From: Bradyrhizobium altum
GTDB taxonomy: Bacteria > Pseudomonadota > Alphaproteobacteria > Rhizobiales > Xanthobacteraceae
NCBI RefSeq assembly: GCF_020889705.1
Contig: NZ_JACMYP010000002.1
Span: 1 to 64,000, forward strand
Length of the DNA stretch: 64,000 bases
Direction of reading: 5' to 3'
Made by a program: the position numbers and the translations under genes. Below are positions 34,064-43,134 of the stretch, piece after piece (positions within the stretch are counted from its first letter, which is position 1; each line of letters begins with the position of its first letter). The notes under the pieces were generated by a model. It had not been told where the DNA came from. It did no database searches and saw only the letters and a program-made list of their open reading frames with translations.

Positions 34064-35869
34064 CTAGCGGCCCGCAGCGTAACCCTGCATGCCGCGCGGG
34101 TTGGCGGCGGCGCGGCGGCGGGGGCCGACCTTCGAGGCCGCGGTGAGGCGGCCTTCCGACCAATCCGGGCCAATCTCCACCACATGGCCGCGACGTTTCA
34201 ATTCGTCGATGGTCGATTTCGGCACGCGATTTTCCAGCACCAGCACGCCGGGGCGCGAAGTGCGCGGCCAGAACGAGATCGGGAAATGTTCGGAGTGCCA
34301 GGCCGGCGCGTCGATCGCCTCCTGCAAATTGAGCTTGGCGTGGACATGGCGCAGGAAGAACTGCGTGATCCACTGATCCTGCTGGTCGCCGCCCGGCGAG
34401 CCCCAGGAAAGATACGGCTCGCGGTCGCGCAGCGCCATGGTCGGCGACAGCGTGGTGCGCGGCCGCTTGCCCGGCGCCAGCGAGGCAGGGTGGTTCTCCT
34501 CCAGCCAGAACATCTGGGCGCGGCTGCCGAGGCAGAAGCCGATCTCGGGAATCACCGGCGAGGATTGCAGCCAGCCGCCGGACGGCGTCGCCGAGATCAT
34601 GTTGCCGGCCTTGTCGATGATGTCGAAATGCACGGTGTCGCCGCGCACCTCGCCGAACCGGCCGACGGTCGGTTCGCCCGCGCCCATGGCGCCGACCGCT
34701 TCGCGATGCCCTTCGGCGTGTCGCAGCTTCACGACGCCGCCGAAACCTGTGACCGAGCCGGGGCGGAAATCGAGCGAAGCCTTGTCTTTCGAGATCAGCT
34801 TGCGCCGTTCGTTGTTGTAGGCATCGGACAGCAGCGTTTCGATCGGGATGTCCGCGAACTTCGGATCGCCGTAGAATGTCTCGCGATCGGCATAGGCAAG
34901 CTTGGCGGCTTCGATCTGCAGATGGATGAAGTCGGGGCCCGCGGGATCGAGCCCGTCGAGCTCAAAACCCTTCAGCAGCGCGAGCTGCTGCAGCATCACC
35001 GGACCCTGACTCCAGACGCCGCACTTCTGCACGGTGTAGCGGCCGTAATCGTAGGTCAGCGGCGCCTCGATGGTCGGCTGCCAGCGCGCCATATCGTCGG
35101 CCGACAGCACGCCGCGATGCGGCGAGCCGGAGACGTCCATCACCTCCTGGGTGCGGCAGAACTTATCGATCGCTTCGGCGACGAAGCCCTTCGACCAGGC
35201 CTGCCGCGCGCGCTCGATCTGCGCCACGCGGTCGCCGCCTGCGCTCTCGGCCTCGGTCAGAATGCGTGCGTAGGTCTCCGCGAGCTTCTTGTTGGTGAAG
35301 ATGGTGCCGGGTTTCGGCACCTCGCCATCAGGCAGATAGACCTCGGCCGACGTGGGCCAGTATTTCCGGAACAGCTGCTCGACGGTCTTGATGGTGGCCG
35401 ACGCACGCTCGACCAGCGGATGGCCGTCGCGGGCATAGGCGATCGCGGGCTCCAGCACGTCGCGCAGCTTCATCGTGCCGTAATCGCGCAGCAACAGCAT
35501 CCAGGTTTCGAACGTGCCGGGCACGCAGGCGGCGAGCAGGCCGGTGCCGGGCACCATTTCGAGGCCTTCGCTGCGATAATGCGCGATCGTCGCCTTGGCC
35601 GGCGCCGGTCCCTGGCCGCAGATCACTTCGGTCTTGCCGCGCTTGACGTCGTGCACGATGAGCGGGACGTCGCCGCCGGGGCCGTTCAGATGCGGCTCGA
35701 CGACCTGCAACGTGAACGCCGCCGCAACGCCGGCGTCGAAGGCGTTGCCGCCTTTCTCCAACGCCGCCATGCCGACGGCGGTCGCGATCCAGTGGGTCGA
35801 GGTGACGACGCCGAAGGTGCCTTCGATCTCAGGCCTTGTGGTGAACGGATCGGGGTTGACGTTGCTCAT
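34064..35869 (-). CDS. ggt: gamma-glutamyltransferase family protein
   Basis: The 601-residue enzyme belongs to the Ntn-hydrolase gamma-glutamyltransferases, which cut or transfer the gamma-glutamyl group of glutathione and similar compounds. The nucleophile motif GDTVHFDIIDKAGN puts the autoprocessing threonine at Thr412. Before it are the ALEKGGNAFDAGVAAAFTLQVVEPH and LNGPGGDVP blocks of the large subunit; after it SATPSGGWLQSSP and TTLSPTMALRD of the small subunit. No signal peptide is visible, so it probably works in the cytoplasm on imported substrates, unlike the periplasmic E. coli enzyme. It lies between the two transporter sets, 100 bases after the first. Confidence 0.9.
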   Translation of the reverse strand: MSNVNPDPFTTRPEIEGTFGVVTSTHWIATAVGMAALEKGGNAFDAGVAAAFTLQVVEPHLNGPGGDVPLIVHDVKRGKTEVICGQGPAPAKATIAHYRSEGLEMVPGTGLLAACVPGTFETWMLLLRDYGTMKLRDVLEPAIAYARDGHPLVERASATIKTVEQLFRKYWPTSAEVYLPDGEVPKPGTIFTNKKLAETYARILTEAESAGGDRVAQIERARQAWSKGFVAEAIDKFCRTQEVMDVSGSPHRGVLSADDMARWQPTIEAPLTYDYGRYTVQKCGVWSQGPVMLQQLALLKGFELDGLDPAGPDFIHLQIEAAKLAYADRETFYGDPKFADIPIETLLSDAYNNERRKLISKDKASLDFRPGSVTGFGGVVKLRHAEGHREAVGAMGAGEPTVGRFGEVRGDTVHFDIIDKAGNMISATPSGGWLQSSPVIPEIGFCLGSRAQMFWLEENHPASLAPGKRPRTTLSPTMALRDREPYLSWGSPGGDQQDQWITQFFLRHVHAKLNLQEAIDAPAWHSEHFPISFWPRTSRPGVLVLENRVPKSTIDELKRRGHVVEIGPDWSEGRLTAASKVGPRRRAAANPRGMQGYAAGR

Positions 35870-35969
35870 GGGGCTGCGCTTCCGGCTAGGTCTTGTGGCG
35901 CGCGCACTTGATCACAGGCCGGCTGGTATGCCAACCGCTTGGTGGACATGGCCGCTCCCATCCGCGTGA

Positions 35970-36965
35970 TCATGCCGGAACGGCGGCGGCAGGGCTGTTG
36001 ACGGCGTGGCAGGCGACGCCGTCGATCAGTTCCGGCGCCTTCTCGCGGCAGAGATCGAAGGCGAGGGGACAGCGCGGGTTGAACGCGCAGCCCCGTGGCG
36101 GATCGATCGGGTTGGGGATCTCGCCCTTGACCGGGATGCGCTGGCGGCCGGACATCGCAAGGTCCGGAACCGCGCCGAGCAGCATCTTGGTGTAGGGCAT
36201 CCGCGGGTTCTCGAACAATTTCCGGCCCTCGGCGATCTCGACGATGCGGCCGAGATACATCACGCCGATTCTCGTCGCCATGTGGCGGACGACTGCCAGA
36301 TTGTGGCTGATGAAGAGATAGGTCAGGCCGAACTTGTCCTGCAGGTCGCGCATCAGATTGAGGATCTGCGCCTGCACGGAGACGTCGAGCGCCGAGGTCG
36401 GCTCGTCGCAGACGATGAACTCGGCTTCGGACGCCAGTGCGCGGGCGATCGCGATACGCTGGCGCTGGCCGCCGGAAAATTCGTGCGGGAATTTTTGGCC
36501 GTCGTCGGGGTGCAGGCCGACCAGCGAGAGCAAGTCGCCGACCCGGGCCTTGATCTCGCGTTCGCCCTCGATCAGGTCGAAGGCGCGGATCGGCTCGGCG
36601 ACGATGGCGGCGACCCGGTAGCGCGGATTGAGGCTGGCATAGGGATCCTGAAAAACCATCTGGATGCGCCGGCGCAGCCGGCGGCGCGCCTGCGCCTGCC
36701 GCGGATCGGTCATCGAGACGCCGTCGATGACGACTTCGCCCGAGCTCGGCGGCAGCAGGCCGACCACCATGCGCGCCACCGTGGTCTTGCCGGAGCCGGA
36801 TTCGCCGACCAGCGCAAACGTCTCGCCGCGCTTGATGTCGAAGCTGACGCCGTCGACGGCTTTCAGGAATTCGAGATGGCCGCCCTCGATCACGCGGTTG
36901 AGCCACGGTTTCGAGACGTCGAAGACGCGGCGCAGGTTCTTGACCTCGATCAATGTCCCGCTCAT
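35970..36965 (-). CDS. dipeptide/oligopeptide ABC transporter ATP-binding protein, DppF/OppF-like (first transporter)
   Basis: The 331-residue ATPase has an N-terminal segment with the extra [27 protein letters not shown] reading typical of DppF-type proteins, Walker A GESGSGKTT near residue 54, [11 protein letters not shown], the signature SGGQRQR, Walker B FIVCDEPTSALD and SHNLAVV. The C-terminal cysteine block is GCAFNPRCPLAFDLC. Its start overlaps the stop of the DppD-like gene by four bases. In the first importer it is paired with DppD, DppC, DppB and the binding protein at 40002-41600. Confidence 0.92.
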   Translation of the reverse strand: MSGTLIEVKNLRRVFDVSKPWLNRVIEGGHLEFLKAVDGVSFDIKRGETFALVGESGSGKTTVARMVVGLLPPSSGEVVIDGVSMTDPRQAQARRRLRRRIQMVFQDPYASLNPRYRVAAIVAEPIRAFDLIEGEREIKARVGDLLSLVGLHPDDGQKFPHEFSGGQRQRIAIARALASEAEFIVCDEPTSALDVSVQAQILNLMRDLQDKFGLTYLFISHNLAVVRHMATRIGVMYLGRIVEIAEGRKLFENPRMPYTKMLLGAVPDLAMSGRQRIPVKGEIPNPIDPPRGCAFNPRCPLAFDLCREKAPELIDGVACHAVNSPAAAVPA

Positions 36966-37945
36966 GCCGCCGTCTCCTTCGCCGGCTCGAACAGATGGCA
37001 GGCGACCGATTGGGTGCCCTGCCGGATCGGCTCGGGGCGTTCGACGCGGCAGCGATCGAAGACAAACGCGCAGCGCGGATTGAACGGACACCCGGCCGGA
37101 ATCGCCGACAGCCGAGGCATCGAGCCCGGGATCTGCACCAGGCGCTTGTCCTCGCCCGCGAGCGTCGGGATCGCGCCCATCAAGCCCCTGGCGTAGGGAT
37201 GCAACGGGTTGCGCACCACCTCCTGCACCGGGCCGATCTCGGCGATGCGGCCGGAATACATCACCGCGACGCGGTCGCAGGTCTCGGCGATCACGCCCAT
37301 GTCGTGGGTCACCAGCATCACGGCAGTGCCGTGGTCGCGGCCGAGCCGCTTGATCAGCGTAATGATCTGCGCCTGCACCGAGACGTCGAGCGCGGTGGTC
37401 GGCTCGTCGGCGATGATCAGCTCGGGCTCGGCGCAGATCGCAAGCGCAATGACGACGCGCTGGCGCATGCCGCCCGAGAATTCATGCGGGTAGCCGTCGA
37501 TGCGCTTCTCCGGCGCGGGGATGCCGACCTCGGCCAGCAGATCGATGGCGCGCCGGCGGGCGGCGCTTTCGCTCAGATTGGTGTGGGTGCGAATGGTCTC
37601 GATGATCTGGTCGCCGATCCGGTAGAGCGGATTGAGGCTGGTCAGCGGATCCTGGAAGATCATGCCGATCCGCTTGCCCCTGATGCGCCGGATCTCCTCC
37701 GGCGGAAGATGGTCGATCCGCGTGCCCGACAGCTCGATCTCGCCGCCGGAGATGCGGCCGGGCGGATCGATCAGCCCGATCACCGCAAGCCCGGTGACTG
37801 ACTTGCCGGCGCCGGACTCGCCGACCACGCCGAGCACCTCGCCCTTGGCGATGTCGAACGACACGCCGTTGATGGCGCGCAAGGTCGCGCGGCGGGTGAC
37901 GAATTCCACCTCGAGATTGCGCACGGAGAGAACAGGCTGGGTCAT
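36962..37945 (-). CDS. dipeptide/oligopeptide ABC transporter ATP-binding protein, DppD/OppD-like (first transporter)
   Basis: The 327-residue ATPase has Walker A GESGAGKSV near residue 42, IFQDPLTSLNPLYR, the signature FSGGMRQR, Walker [13 protein letters not shown] and VTHDMGVIAE. The C-terminal extension has the cysteines of GCPFNPRCAFVFDRC. The start at 37945 overlaps the preceding permease stop by four bases (ATGA) and its own stop overlaps the next gene in the same way, so three genes in a row are translationally coupled. Sequence differs clearly from the second DppD-like protein, so the two importers are not a recent duplication. Confidence 0.92.
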   Translation of the reverse strand: MTQPVLSVRNLEVEFVTRRATLRAINGVSFDIAKGEVLGVVGESGAGKSVTGLAVIGLIDPPGRISGGEIELSGTRIDHLPPEEIRRIRGKRIGMIFQDPLTSLNPLYRIGDQIIETIRTHTNLSESAARRRAIDLLAEVGIPAPEKRIDGYPHEFSGGMRQRVVIALAICAEPELIIADEPTTALDVSVQAQIITLIKRLGRDHGTAVMLVTHDMGVIAETCDRVAVMYSGRIAEIGPVQEVVRNPLHPYARGLMGAIPTLAGEDKRLVQIPGSMPRLSAIPAGCPFNPRCAFVFDRCRVERPEPIRQGTQSVACHLFEPAKETAA

Positions 37946-38904
37946 CGGAGCCTTGGGTTCAACGCGTCGCGCAGCCAGTCGCCGAGCAGATTGATGGAGA
38001 GGATCAGGCCCGCCAGTGCGATGCCCGGGAAGGCGACGATCCACCATTCGCCGGCAAACAGGTAGTTGTTGCCGATCCGGATCAGGGTGCCAAGCGAGGG
38101 CATGGTGTCAGGCATGCCGGCGCCGAGGAAAGACAGCGTCGCCTCGGTGATGATCGCGAGCGCGAGGTTGATGGTGGCGATGACCAGGATCGGGCCCATC
38201 GTGTTCGGCAGCACGTGCCGCAGCATGATCTTCGGCGCCGGCAGGCCGATCAGCTGCGCCGCCGCCACATAATCCTTGTTCTTCTCGACCATGACCGAGC
38301 CGCGCACGGTGCGGGCATATTGCACCCAGAAACTGAGGCCGATCGCGATGATCAGCACGCCGAACGTGCTCATCTCGTCGAGCCGGTTGCCGAGCAGCGA
38401 TTTGGCGACGCCGTTGACCAGGAGCGCGATCAGGATCGCCGGGAAGGTGAGCTGGACGTCGGCGATCCGCATGATCACGCTGTCGACCACGCCGCCGAAA
38501 TAACCGGCGACCAGCCCAAGGGCGATCCCGAGCGCGCCGGCGAAGACCACGCCGGCAACGCCGACCGCAAGCGAGATGCGCAGGCCGTAGAGGATCGCCG
38601 AGAGCACGTCGCGGCCCTGCTCGTCGGTGCCGAGCAGGAACGGACTCTGGCCGTCGGCGGTCCACAACGGCGCTATCCGGGAGTTGATCAGCTGCAGCTG
38701 CGCCGGATCGAACGGGTTCTGCACCGCAAGTCCTGATGCAAAGATCGCCAGCAGGAAGAACAATAGCGTGATCACGGCGGCGACCATCGTCAGCCTGGAT
38801 CGGCGGAACGAATAGAGGATGTCGCTGTCGAGCGCGCGCCCGAACCAGCCGGCAGGTGCCTGCGGGTGATCTTCGGAGCGATGGGGGACGACGGCGTCGG
38901 ACAT
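37942..38904 (-). CDS. dipeptide/oligopeptide ABC transporter permease, DppC/OppC-like (first transporter)
   Basis: The 320-residue permease has the OppC N-terminal domain (FRRSRLTMVAAVITLLFFLLAIF), a periplasmic part with LLGTDEQGRDVLSAILYGLR, and about six helices. The EAA loop is AAAQLIGLPAPKIMLRHVLPN. It ends with LLGDWLRDALNPRLR, the family tail. It starts at ATG 38904, and the frame upstream to 39375 is a shadow of the DppB-like gene. The stop overlaps the DppD-like start. One loop (SLLGNRLDEMSTFG) is longer than in most DppC proteins. Confidence 0.92.
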   Translation of the reverse strand: MSDAVVPHRSEDHPQAPAGWFGRALDSDILYSFRRSRLTMVAAVITLLFFLLAIFASGLAVQNPFDPAQLQLINSRIAPLWTADGQSPFLLGTDEQGRDVLSAILYGLRISLAVGVAGVVFAGALGIALGLVAGYFGGVVDSVIMRIADVQLTFPAILIALLVNGVAKSLLGNRLDEMSTFGVLIIAIGLSFWVQYARTVRGSVMVEKNKDYVAAAQLIGLPAPKIMLRHVLPNTMGPILVIATINLALAIITEATLSFLGAGMPDTMPSLGTLIRIGNNYLFAGEWWIVAFPGIALAGLILSINLLGDWLRDALNPRLR

Positions 38905-38915
38905 CGGTTGACCCC

Positions 38916-39896
38916 TCACGCCGCGCGGCTGATGGTCGAGCGCAAGCGCGGATCGACCACGGTGTAGAGGATGTCGACCACGAGATTGATGGTGACGAAG
39001 ATCAGCGAGACCATCAGGAGATACGCGGCCATGATCGGGATATCGACGTTTTGCACGGCCTGGACGAATAGAAGTCCCATGCCCGGCCATTGGAACACGG
39101 TTTCGGTGATGATCGAGAAAGCAATAACCGAGCCAAACTGCAGGCCGGCGACCGTGATCACCGGAACCAGGGTGTTCTTCAGCGCATGGCCGAAATGGAT
39201 CGCGCGCGTGGTCAGCCCGCGGGCGCGGGCAAAGCGGATATAGTCGGTCCGCAGCACTTCCAGCATTTCGGCGCGCACCAGCCGCATGATCAGGGTCATC
39301 TGGAACAATCCGAGCGTGATCGCCGGCATGATCAGTGCCTTCAGGCCGGAGACGGTGAGCAGCCCGGTGGTCCACCAGCCGAGCTTCACCACCTCGCCGC
39401 GGCCGAAGGAGGGCAGCCAGCCCAAGGTCACCGCAAACAGATAGATCAGCAGGATGCCGATCAGGAAGGTCGGCAGCGAAATGCCGATCAGCGATACCGC
39501 CTGGAATAATTTGGCGAGCACGGTGTCGCGGCGCAGCGCCGAATAGACCCCCATCAGGATGCCGGCGACCATGGCGAACACCGTGGCGCAGATCGCAAGC
39601 TCCAGCGTCGCCGGCAGCCGTTCCGCCAGCAGCGAGGAGACGGGCAGGCGGAACTGGTAGGACACGCCGAACTTGAACTGCAGCGCGTTGATGAAGTAGC
39701 GGCCGAACTGCACCAGCACGGGATCGTCCAGGCCGAGCGAGCGCCGGATTTCAGCACGCTGCGCGGCCGAGGTGTCGATCGAGACGATCTGGCTCACCGG
39801 ATCGCCGGCGAAGCGGAACATCGCGAACGCAATGACGCCTACGGCGAGCATCACGCCGATCGCCTGCAGCACGCGGCGAAGAGTGAAAGCGAGCAT
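38916..39896 (-). CDS. dipeptide/oligopeptide ABC transporter permease, DppB/OppB-like (first transporter)
   Basis: The 326-residue permease begins with FTLRRVLQAIGVMLAVGVIAF, has the conserved FAGDP and LGLDDPVLVQFGRYF loop, six helices, and the EAA loop RFARARGLTTRAIHFGHALKNTLVPV near residue 210. It ends with DILYTVVDPRLR. It lies 105 bases after the binding-protein gene and 11 bases before the DppC-like gene. The periplasmic insertion SFGRGEVVKLGWWTTGLL is long compared with classical DppB, which may fit a distinct binding protein. Confidence 0.92.
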   Translation of the reverse strand: MLAFTLRRVLQAIGVMLAVGVIAFAMFRFAGDPVSQIVSIDTSAAQRAEIRRSLGLDDPVLVQFGRYFINALQFKFGVSYQFRLPVSSLLAERLPATLELAICATVFAMVAGILMGVYSALRRDTVLAKLFQAVSLIGISLPTFLIGILLIYLFAVTLGWLPSFGRGEVVKLGWWTTGLLTVSGLKALIMPAITLGLFQMTLIMRLVRAEMLEVLRTDYIRFARARGLTTRAIHFGHALKNTLVPVITVAGLQFGSVIAFSIITETVFQWPGMGLLFVQAVQNVDIPIMAAYLLMVSLIFVTINLVVDILYTVVDPRLRSTISRAA

Positions 39897-40001
39897 CTCT
39901 ACCTTTCACTGCTTTTGACATCTGGCGCGCGCGGCTTTGCGCGGCCGAAAACCGAGAGGTCCCGGAAGCCTGCGCTTCCGGGACCCAATCCGCTGCAACC
40001 A

Positions 40002-41600
40002 CTATTCACCTTGTTTGGTCGCCCAGTAGAGCAGCACCTGGTTGTCCGCGCGCTGGGTCAATTTGACCTTCTTTGACACGCCCCACACCAGCGGTTGCTG
40101 ATGCAGCGGAATGTAGCCGTAATCCTTGATGACGATCTCGTAGGCCTGCTTGATCAACTGGTCGCGCTTGGCAGTGTCAGTCTCGACCAGAACCTTGTCG
40201 GCGATCGCGTCGACTTCCTTGTTGCAGTAGCCGCCGAGATTGGCCTCGCCCCGGGTCGAATCCTTCGGATCGTCACGGCAGCCGAGGATGTCGTGCAGCA
40301 CGTTGTGCGAGTCGGAAGTCGCAGGCGTCCAGCCCAGCATGAACAACGAGGTCTGGTAGCCGCCGGGCTTCAGCACCTTGGCGAAATACTGTGCCTTCGG
40401 CTGCGCCAGCAGGTTCACCTTGACGCCGATGCGGGCCAGCATGCCGACCACCGCCTGGCAGATTGCGGCGTCGTTGACGTAGCGGTCGTTCGGGCAATCC
40501 ATCGTGACTTCGAAGCCGTTCGGATAGCCGGCCTCGGCCAGCAGCTTCTTGGCGCCATCGGGATCGAGCTTCGGCCGGGTGAACTCCTTCGACAGCGGAT
40601 AGAGCTCGGGCGCGATCATCAGCGTCGAGGGCGTCGACATGCCGCGCATGACGCGGGTCTTGATCAGCTCGACGTCGATCGTCTTGTAGAAGGCTTCGCG
40701 GACCTTGATGTCCTTGAACGGATTCTTGCCCTTGACGTTGGAGTACAGCAGCTCGTCGCGCGCCATGTCCATGCCGATGAAGATGGTGCGGATCTCCGGC
40801 GCGGTCATGACGGTGGCGACGCCGCTGGAATTGACGCGCTGGATGTCCTGCAGCGGAACCGGTTCGATGACATCGACTTCGCCCGAGAGCAGCGCGGCAA
40901 CGCGGGTGGCGTCGGAGCCGATCGGGGTGAAGACGATCTCCTGGAGATTATGCTCGGGCTTGCGCCAATAGCCTGGAAACGCCTTGAACACGGTCTTCAC
41001 GCCGGGCTGGTGGCTCTCGATCGTGAAGGGGCCGGTGCCGTTCTCGTGCAGCGCCGCGTAGCTCGGCGTGGTCGCGGAGGCCGGCGTCGGTGCGACGGCG
41101 TTGTTCTCCTCGCACCACTTCTTGTCCATGATGTACCAGCTATCCCATTGCGAGGTCAGGATGGGATTGGGCGAGTCCAGCGTCACGTCGACCGTGTAGT
41201 CGTCGACCTTGGTGAACTTGGCGTCGGCCGGGACATTGCTGAGGAAATTGGAGCCCTTGGCGCGGACGCGGTCGGCAGAGAACAGCACGTCGTCGGCGGT
41301 GAAGGGATCGCCGTTGTGGAATTTCACGCCCTTGCGGAGGTGGAAGCGCCATTTGGTCGGGCTCAGCGTCTCCCAGCTTTCCGCCAGTGCCGGAATGATC
41401 TTGAGGTCCTTGTCGCGCGCGGTGAGGCCCTCGTAGACGTGGGCGTGGTGCGCGATCGTCGTGGTTTCCTTTAGCGTGTACGGATCCAGCGACTTCAGCT
41501 CGCCCTGATTGGCATATTTCAGCGTCTGGGCCGATGCCGGCAAGGCAAGGGCAACCAGCGCGACGGCAGTCGCCGCAAACAAACTCCAACGTACCGACAT
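40002..41600 (-). CDS. peptide ABC transporter substrate-binding protein (SBP family 5), first transporter
   Basis: The 532-residue periplasmic protein has a signal peptide at residues 1-24 (SLFAATAVALVALALPASA). The mature part starts TLKYANQGELKSLDPYTLKE, followed by WRFHLRKGVKFHNGDPFTADDVLFS, the family 5 signature. It is the first gene of the 12-gene minus-strand run, so the promoter is expected between 41601 and 42021. The ATG at 41600 is supported by the signal peptide; the frame extends upstream to 41702 without family features. It is only distantly like the other binding protein at 29735-31246, so the two importers probably take different peptides. Confidence 0.92.
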   Translation of the reverse strand: MSVRWSLFAATAVALVALALPASAQTLKYANQGELKSLDPYTLKETTTIAHHAHVYEGLTARDKDLKIIPALAESWETLSPTKWRFHLRKGVKFHNGDPFTADDVLFSADRVRAKGSNFLSNVPADAKFTKVDDYTVDVTLDSPNPILTSQWDSWYIMDKKWCEENNAVAPTPASATTPSYAALHENGTGPFTIESHQPGVKTVFKAFPGYWRKPEHNLQEIVFTPIGSDATRVAALLSGEVDVIEPVPLQDIQRVNSSGVATVMTAPEIRTIFIGMDMARDELLYSNVKGKNPFKDIKVREAFYKTIDVELIKTRVMRGMSTPSTLMIAPELYPLSKEFTRPKLDPDGAKKLLAEAGYPNGFEVTMDCPNDRYVNDAAICQAVVGMLARIGVKVNLLAQPKAQYFAKVLKPGGYQTSLFMLGWTPATSDSHNVLHDILGCRDDPKDSTRGEANLGGYCNKEVDAIADKVLVETDTAKRDQLIKQAYEIVIKDYGYIPLHQQPLVWGVSKKVKLTQRADNQVLLYWATKQGE

Positions 41601-41846
41601 GTGATCCCGCGTCCCCGTTTTTGTCCGCCGGCTGCTTTGTCCGGCTGGTATTATTGATGCATGTTGCCAGAGTTTACCGGCCGCGCAAGCGCGATTTCCC
41701 AAAGGGTTAATCGGTTCGCGCGGGTGCAGCGCAATGAATGCGATAGGAGAGTAGGCGGTTGGTGCGGGCGCCTGACATTCGACTTTCGGAGTGCAGCTTG
41801 CCGATCACCGGAATGATCGCCGGCGAGCCGGCAGATGCCGGTCCCG

Positions 41847-41905
41847 CCAAGCGGTTTGGAGCCGTCGTTCCAAACGGTTTGGAGCCGTCGTTCCAAACGG
41901 TTTGG
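41847..41905. promoter_or_regulatory. three phased palindromes on a 23-bp tandem repeat (probable operator)
   Basis: The palindrome CCAAACGGTTTGG (six-base arms around a central G) occurs at 41870-41882 and 41893-41905. A degenerate copy, CCAAGCGGTTTGG, is at 41847-41859. The centres are exactly 23 bases apart because a 23-base unit is repeated (41852-41874 and 41875-41897, plus eight bases of a third). It lies in the 421-base gap 41601-42021 between the divergent peptide-importer run and the DUF6489 gene; nothing else definite is seen in that gap. Evenly spaced palindromes are typical for cooperative repressor binding; the regulator is unknown. Confidence 0.65.
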
Positions 41906-42021
41906 TTGACCATAACGGATGATTGAGGCCGACTATGCATCGGGGCAGGTACGGCTCGCTTGCGTGACCGACCCCGTCCCGGCGATACTGAGGCGGGCCA
42001 GGCGCATTTGAGGAGGCGGAT

Positions 42022-42276
42022 ATGAAGGTCAACGTCGAGATAGATTGTACGCCCCTTGAAGCGCGGCAGTTCTTCGGCCTGCCGGACGTGGCACCGATGC
42101 AGAACGCGGTGATGGACAGGCTGCAGCAGCAGATGCTGTCGAACATCGAGAAGGTTTCGCCGGAAGCGTTGCTGCAAAGCTGGTTCACCTTCGATCCCAA
42201 GCTCGCCGAGCGCTTCCAGGACATGTTCGTGACGATGGCCGGCCTCGGCGGCATGGGCAAGAAGGACAAGAAATAG
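42022..42276 (+). CDS. small DUF6489-like protein
   Basis: The 84-residue protein has no signal peptide or membrane helix. It opens with KVNVEIDCTPLEARQFFGLPD, then a predicted helix (VMDRLQQQMLSNIEKVSPEALLQSWF) and a lysine-rich tail (GKKDKK). From memory this matches the small DUF6489 family, for which no function is assigned. GGAGGCGGAT before the ATG is a good ribosome binding site. Its stop TAG shares one base with the GTG of the alpha/beta hydrolase, so the two are co-translated. Next to lipid-type enzymes, a role at a membrane or lipid-body surface is possible but not shown. Confidence 0.7.
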   Translation: MKVNVEIDCTPLEARQFFGLPDVAPMQNAVMDRLQQQMLSNIEKVSPEALLQSWFTFDPKLAERFQDMFVTMAGLGGMGKKDKK

Positions 42277-43076
42277 TGGCGGCCGCGAAAGGGAGCGTTG
42301 ATGCGGCCGAACGCCGGTTGCGTCCACCCAGCCTGTTGCTGATGCTGGCGGAAGCGCGCGGCGTGCTCGAGCTGAATTCGAGCCTGCTGCTGTCGCCGCT
42401 GCTGATGCAGGCGCCGAAGGGCGACGGTCATCCGGTGCTGGCGCTGCCCGGCTTCCTCGCCAGCGACCTTTCGATGGCGCCGATGCGGCGCTATCTGAAG
42501 GAGCTCGGTTATGACGCCTATGCCTGGAACATGGGCCGCAATTTCGGCGGCATCTCCAGCAGGCGGAGTGCGCTGCGTGACCTGCTGAAACGGGTCCATG
42601 AGGCGTCTGGGCGCAAGGTCTCGATCATCGGCTGGAGCCTCGGCGGCGTCTATGCGCGCGACCTGGCGTCGCAGATGCCGGAGCTGGTGCGCTCCATCAT
42701 CACGCTGGCCAGCCCGTTCGCCGACGATATCCGCGCCACCAACGCGACCCGGCTGTACGAACTGCTGTCCGGCGAGGGGGTGGACGATATTCCCGAAATT
42801 CGCGCGGCGATCGCCGGCGACATGCCGGTGCCGGCAACCTCGATCTATTCCCGCACCGACGGCATCGTGAACTGGCGGACCTCGCGGGTGCGGCCGTCGG
42901 CGACCGCCGAGAACATCGAGGTGCATTTCGCCAGCCATCTCGGCCTCGGCGTCAACCCCGCAGCGCTGTGGGCGATCGCGGACCGGCTGGCGCAGCCGGA
43001 AGGGGAGTTCCGGCATTTTAACCGCTCGGGCCCCTTTGCCATTGCCTATGGGCCGGCAGAACAGGCACTATCCTAA
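42276..43076 (+). CDS. alpha/beta hydrolase (lipase/esterase-like)
   Basis: The 266-residue protein has the nucleophile elbow GWSLGG with the serine near residue 119, preceded by HPVLALPGFLASD, which forms the oxyanion-hole region. A candidate aspartate is in YSRTDGIVNW near residue 194 and a histidine in HFASHLGLGVNP near residue 218. The lid region is short. There is no signal peptide, so it acts inside the cell. Translation starts with GTG overlapping the stop of the small gene before. With the wax ester synthase gene 59 bases downstream, a lipid ester is a likely substrate, although the specific one is unknown. Confidence 0.82.
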   Translation: MAAAKGSVDAAERRLRPPSLLLMLAEARGVLELNSSLLLSPLLMQAPKGDGHPVLALPGFLASDLSMAPMRRYLKELGYDAYAWNMGRNFGGISSRRSALRDLLKRVHEASGRKVSIIGWSLGGVYARDLASQMPELVRSIITLASPFADDIRATNATRLYELLSGEGVDDIPEIRAAIAGDMPVPATSIYSRTDGIVNWRTSRVRPSATAENIEVHFASHLGLGVNPAALWAIADRLAQPEGEFRHFNRSGPFAIAYGPAEQALS

Positions 43077-43134
43077 TCAGACGACGAGAAGCGCCGCCAA
43101 GGCGCCCGCGTGAGTTGGCTCTCGGGAGGAGATC

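Noticed and set aside
33959..35911. A 650-codon open frame on the plus strand opposite gamma-glutamyltransferase
   Set aside because: Shadow frame; the minus strand encodes intact GGT with its nucleophile motif.
41852..41905. Tandem 23-bp repeats considered as a CRISPR array
   Set aside because: Units follow each other directly without unique spacers, only two full copies exist, and no cas genes are near.
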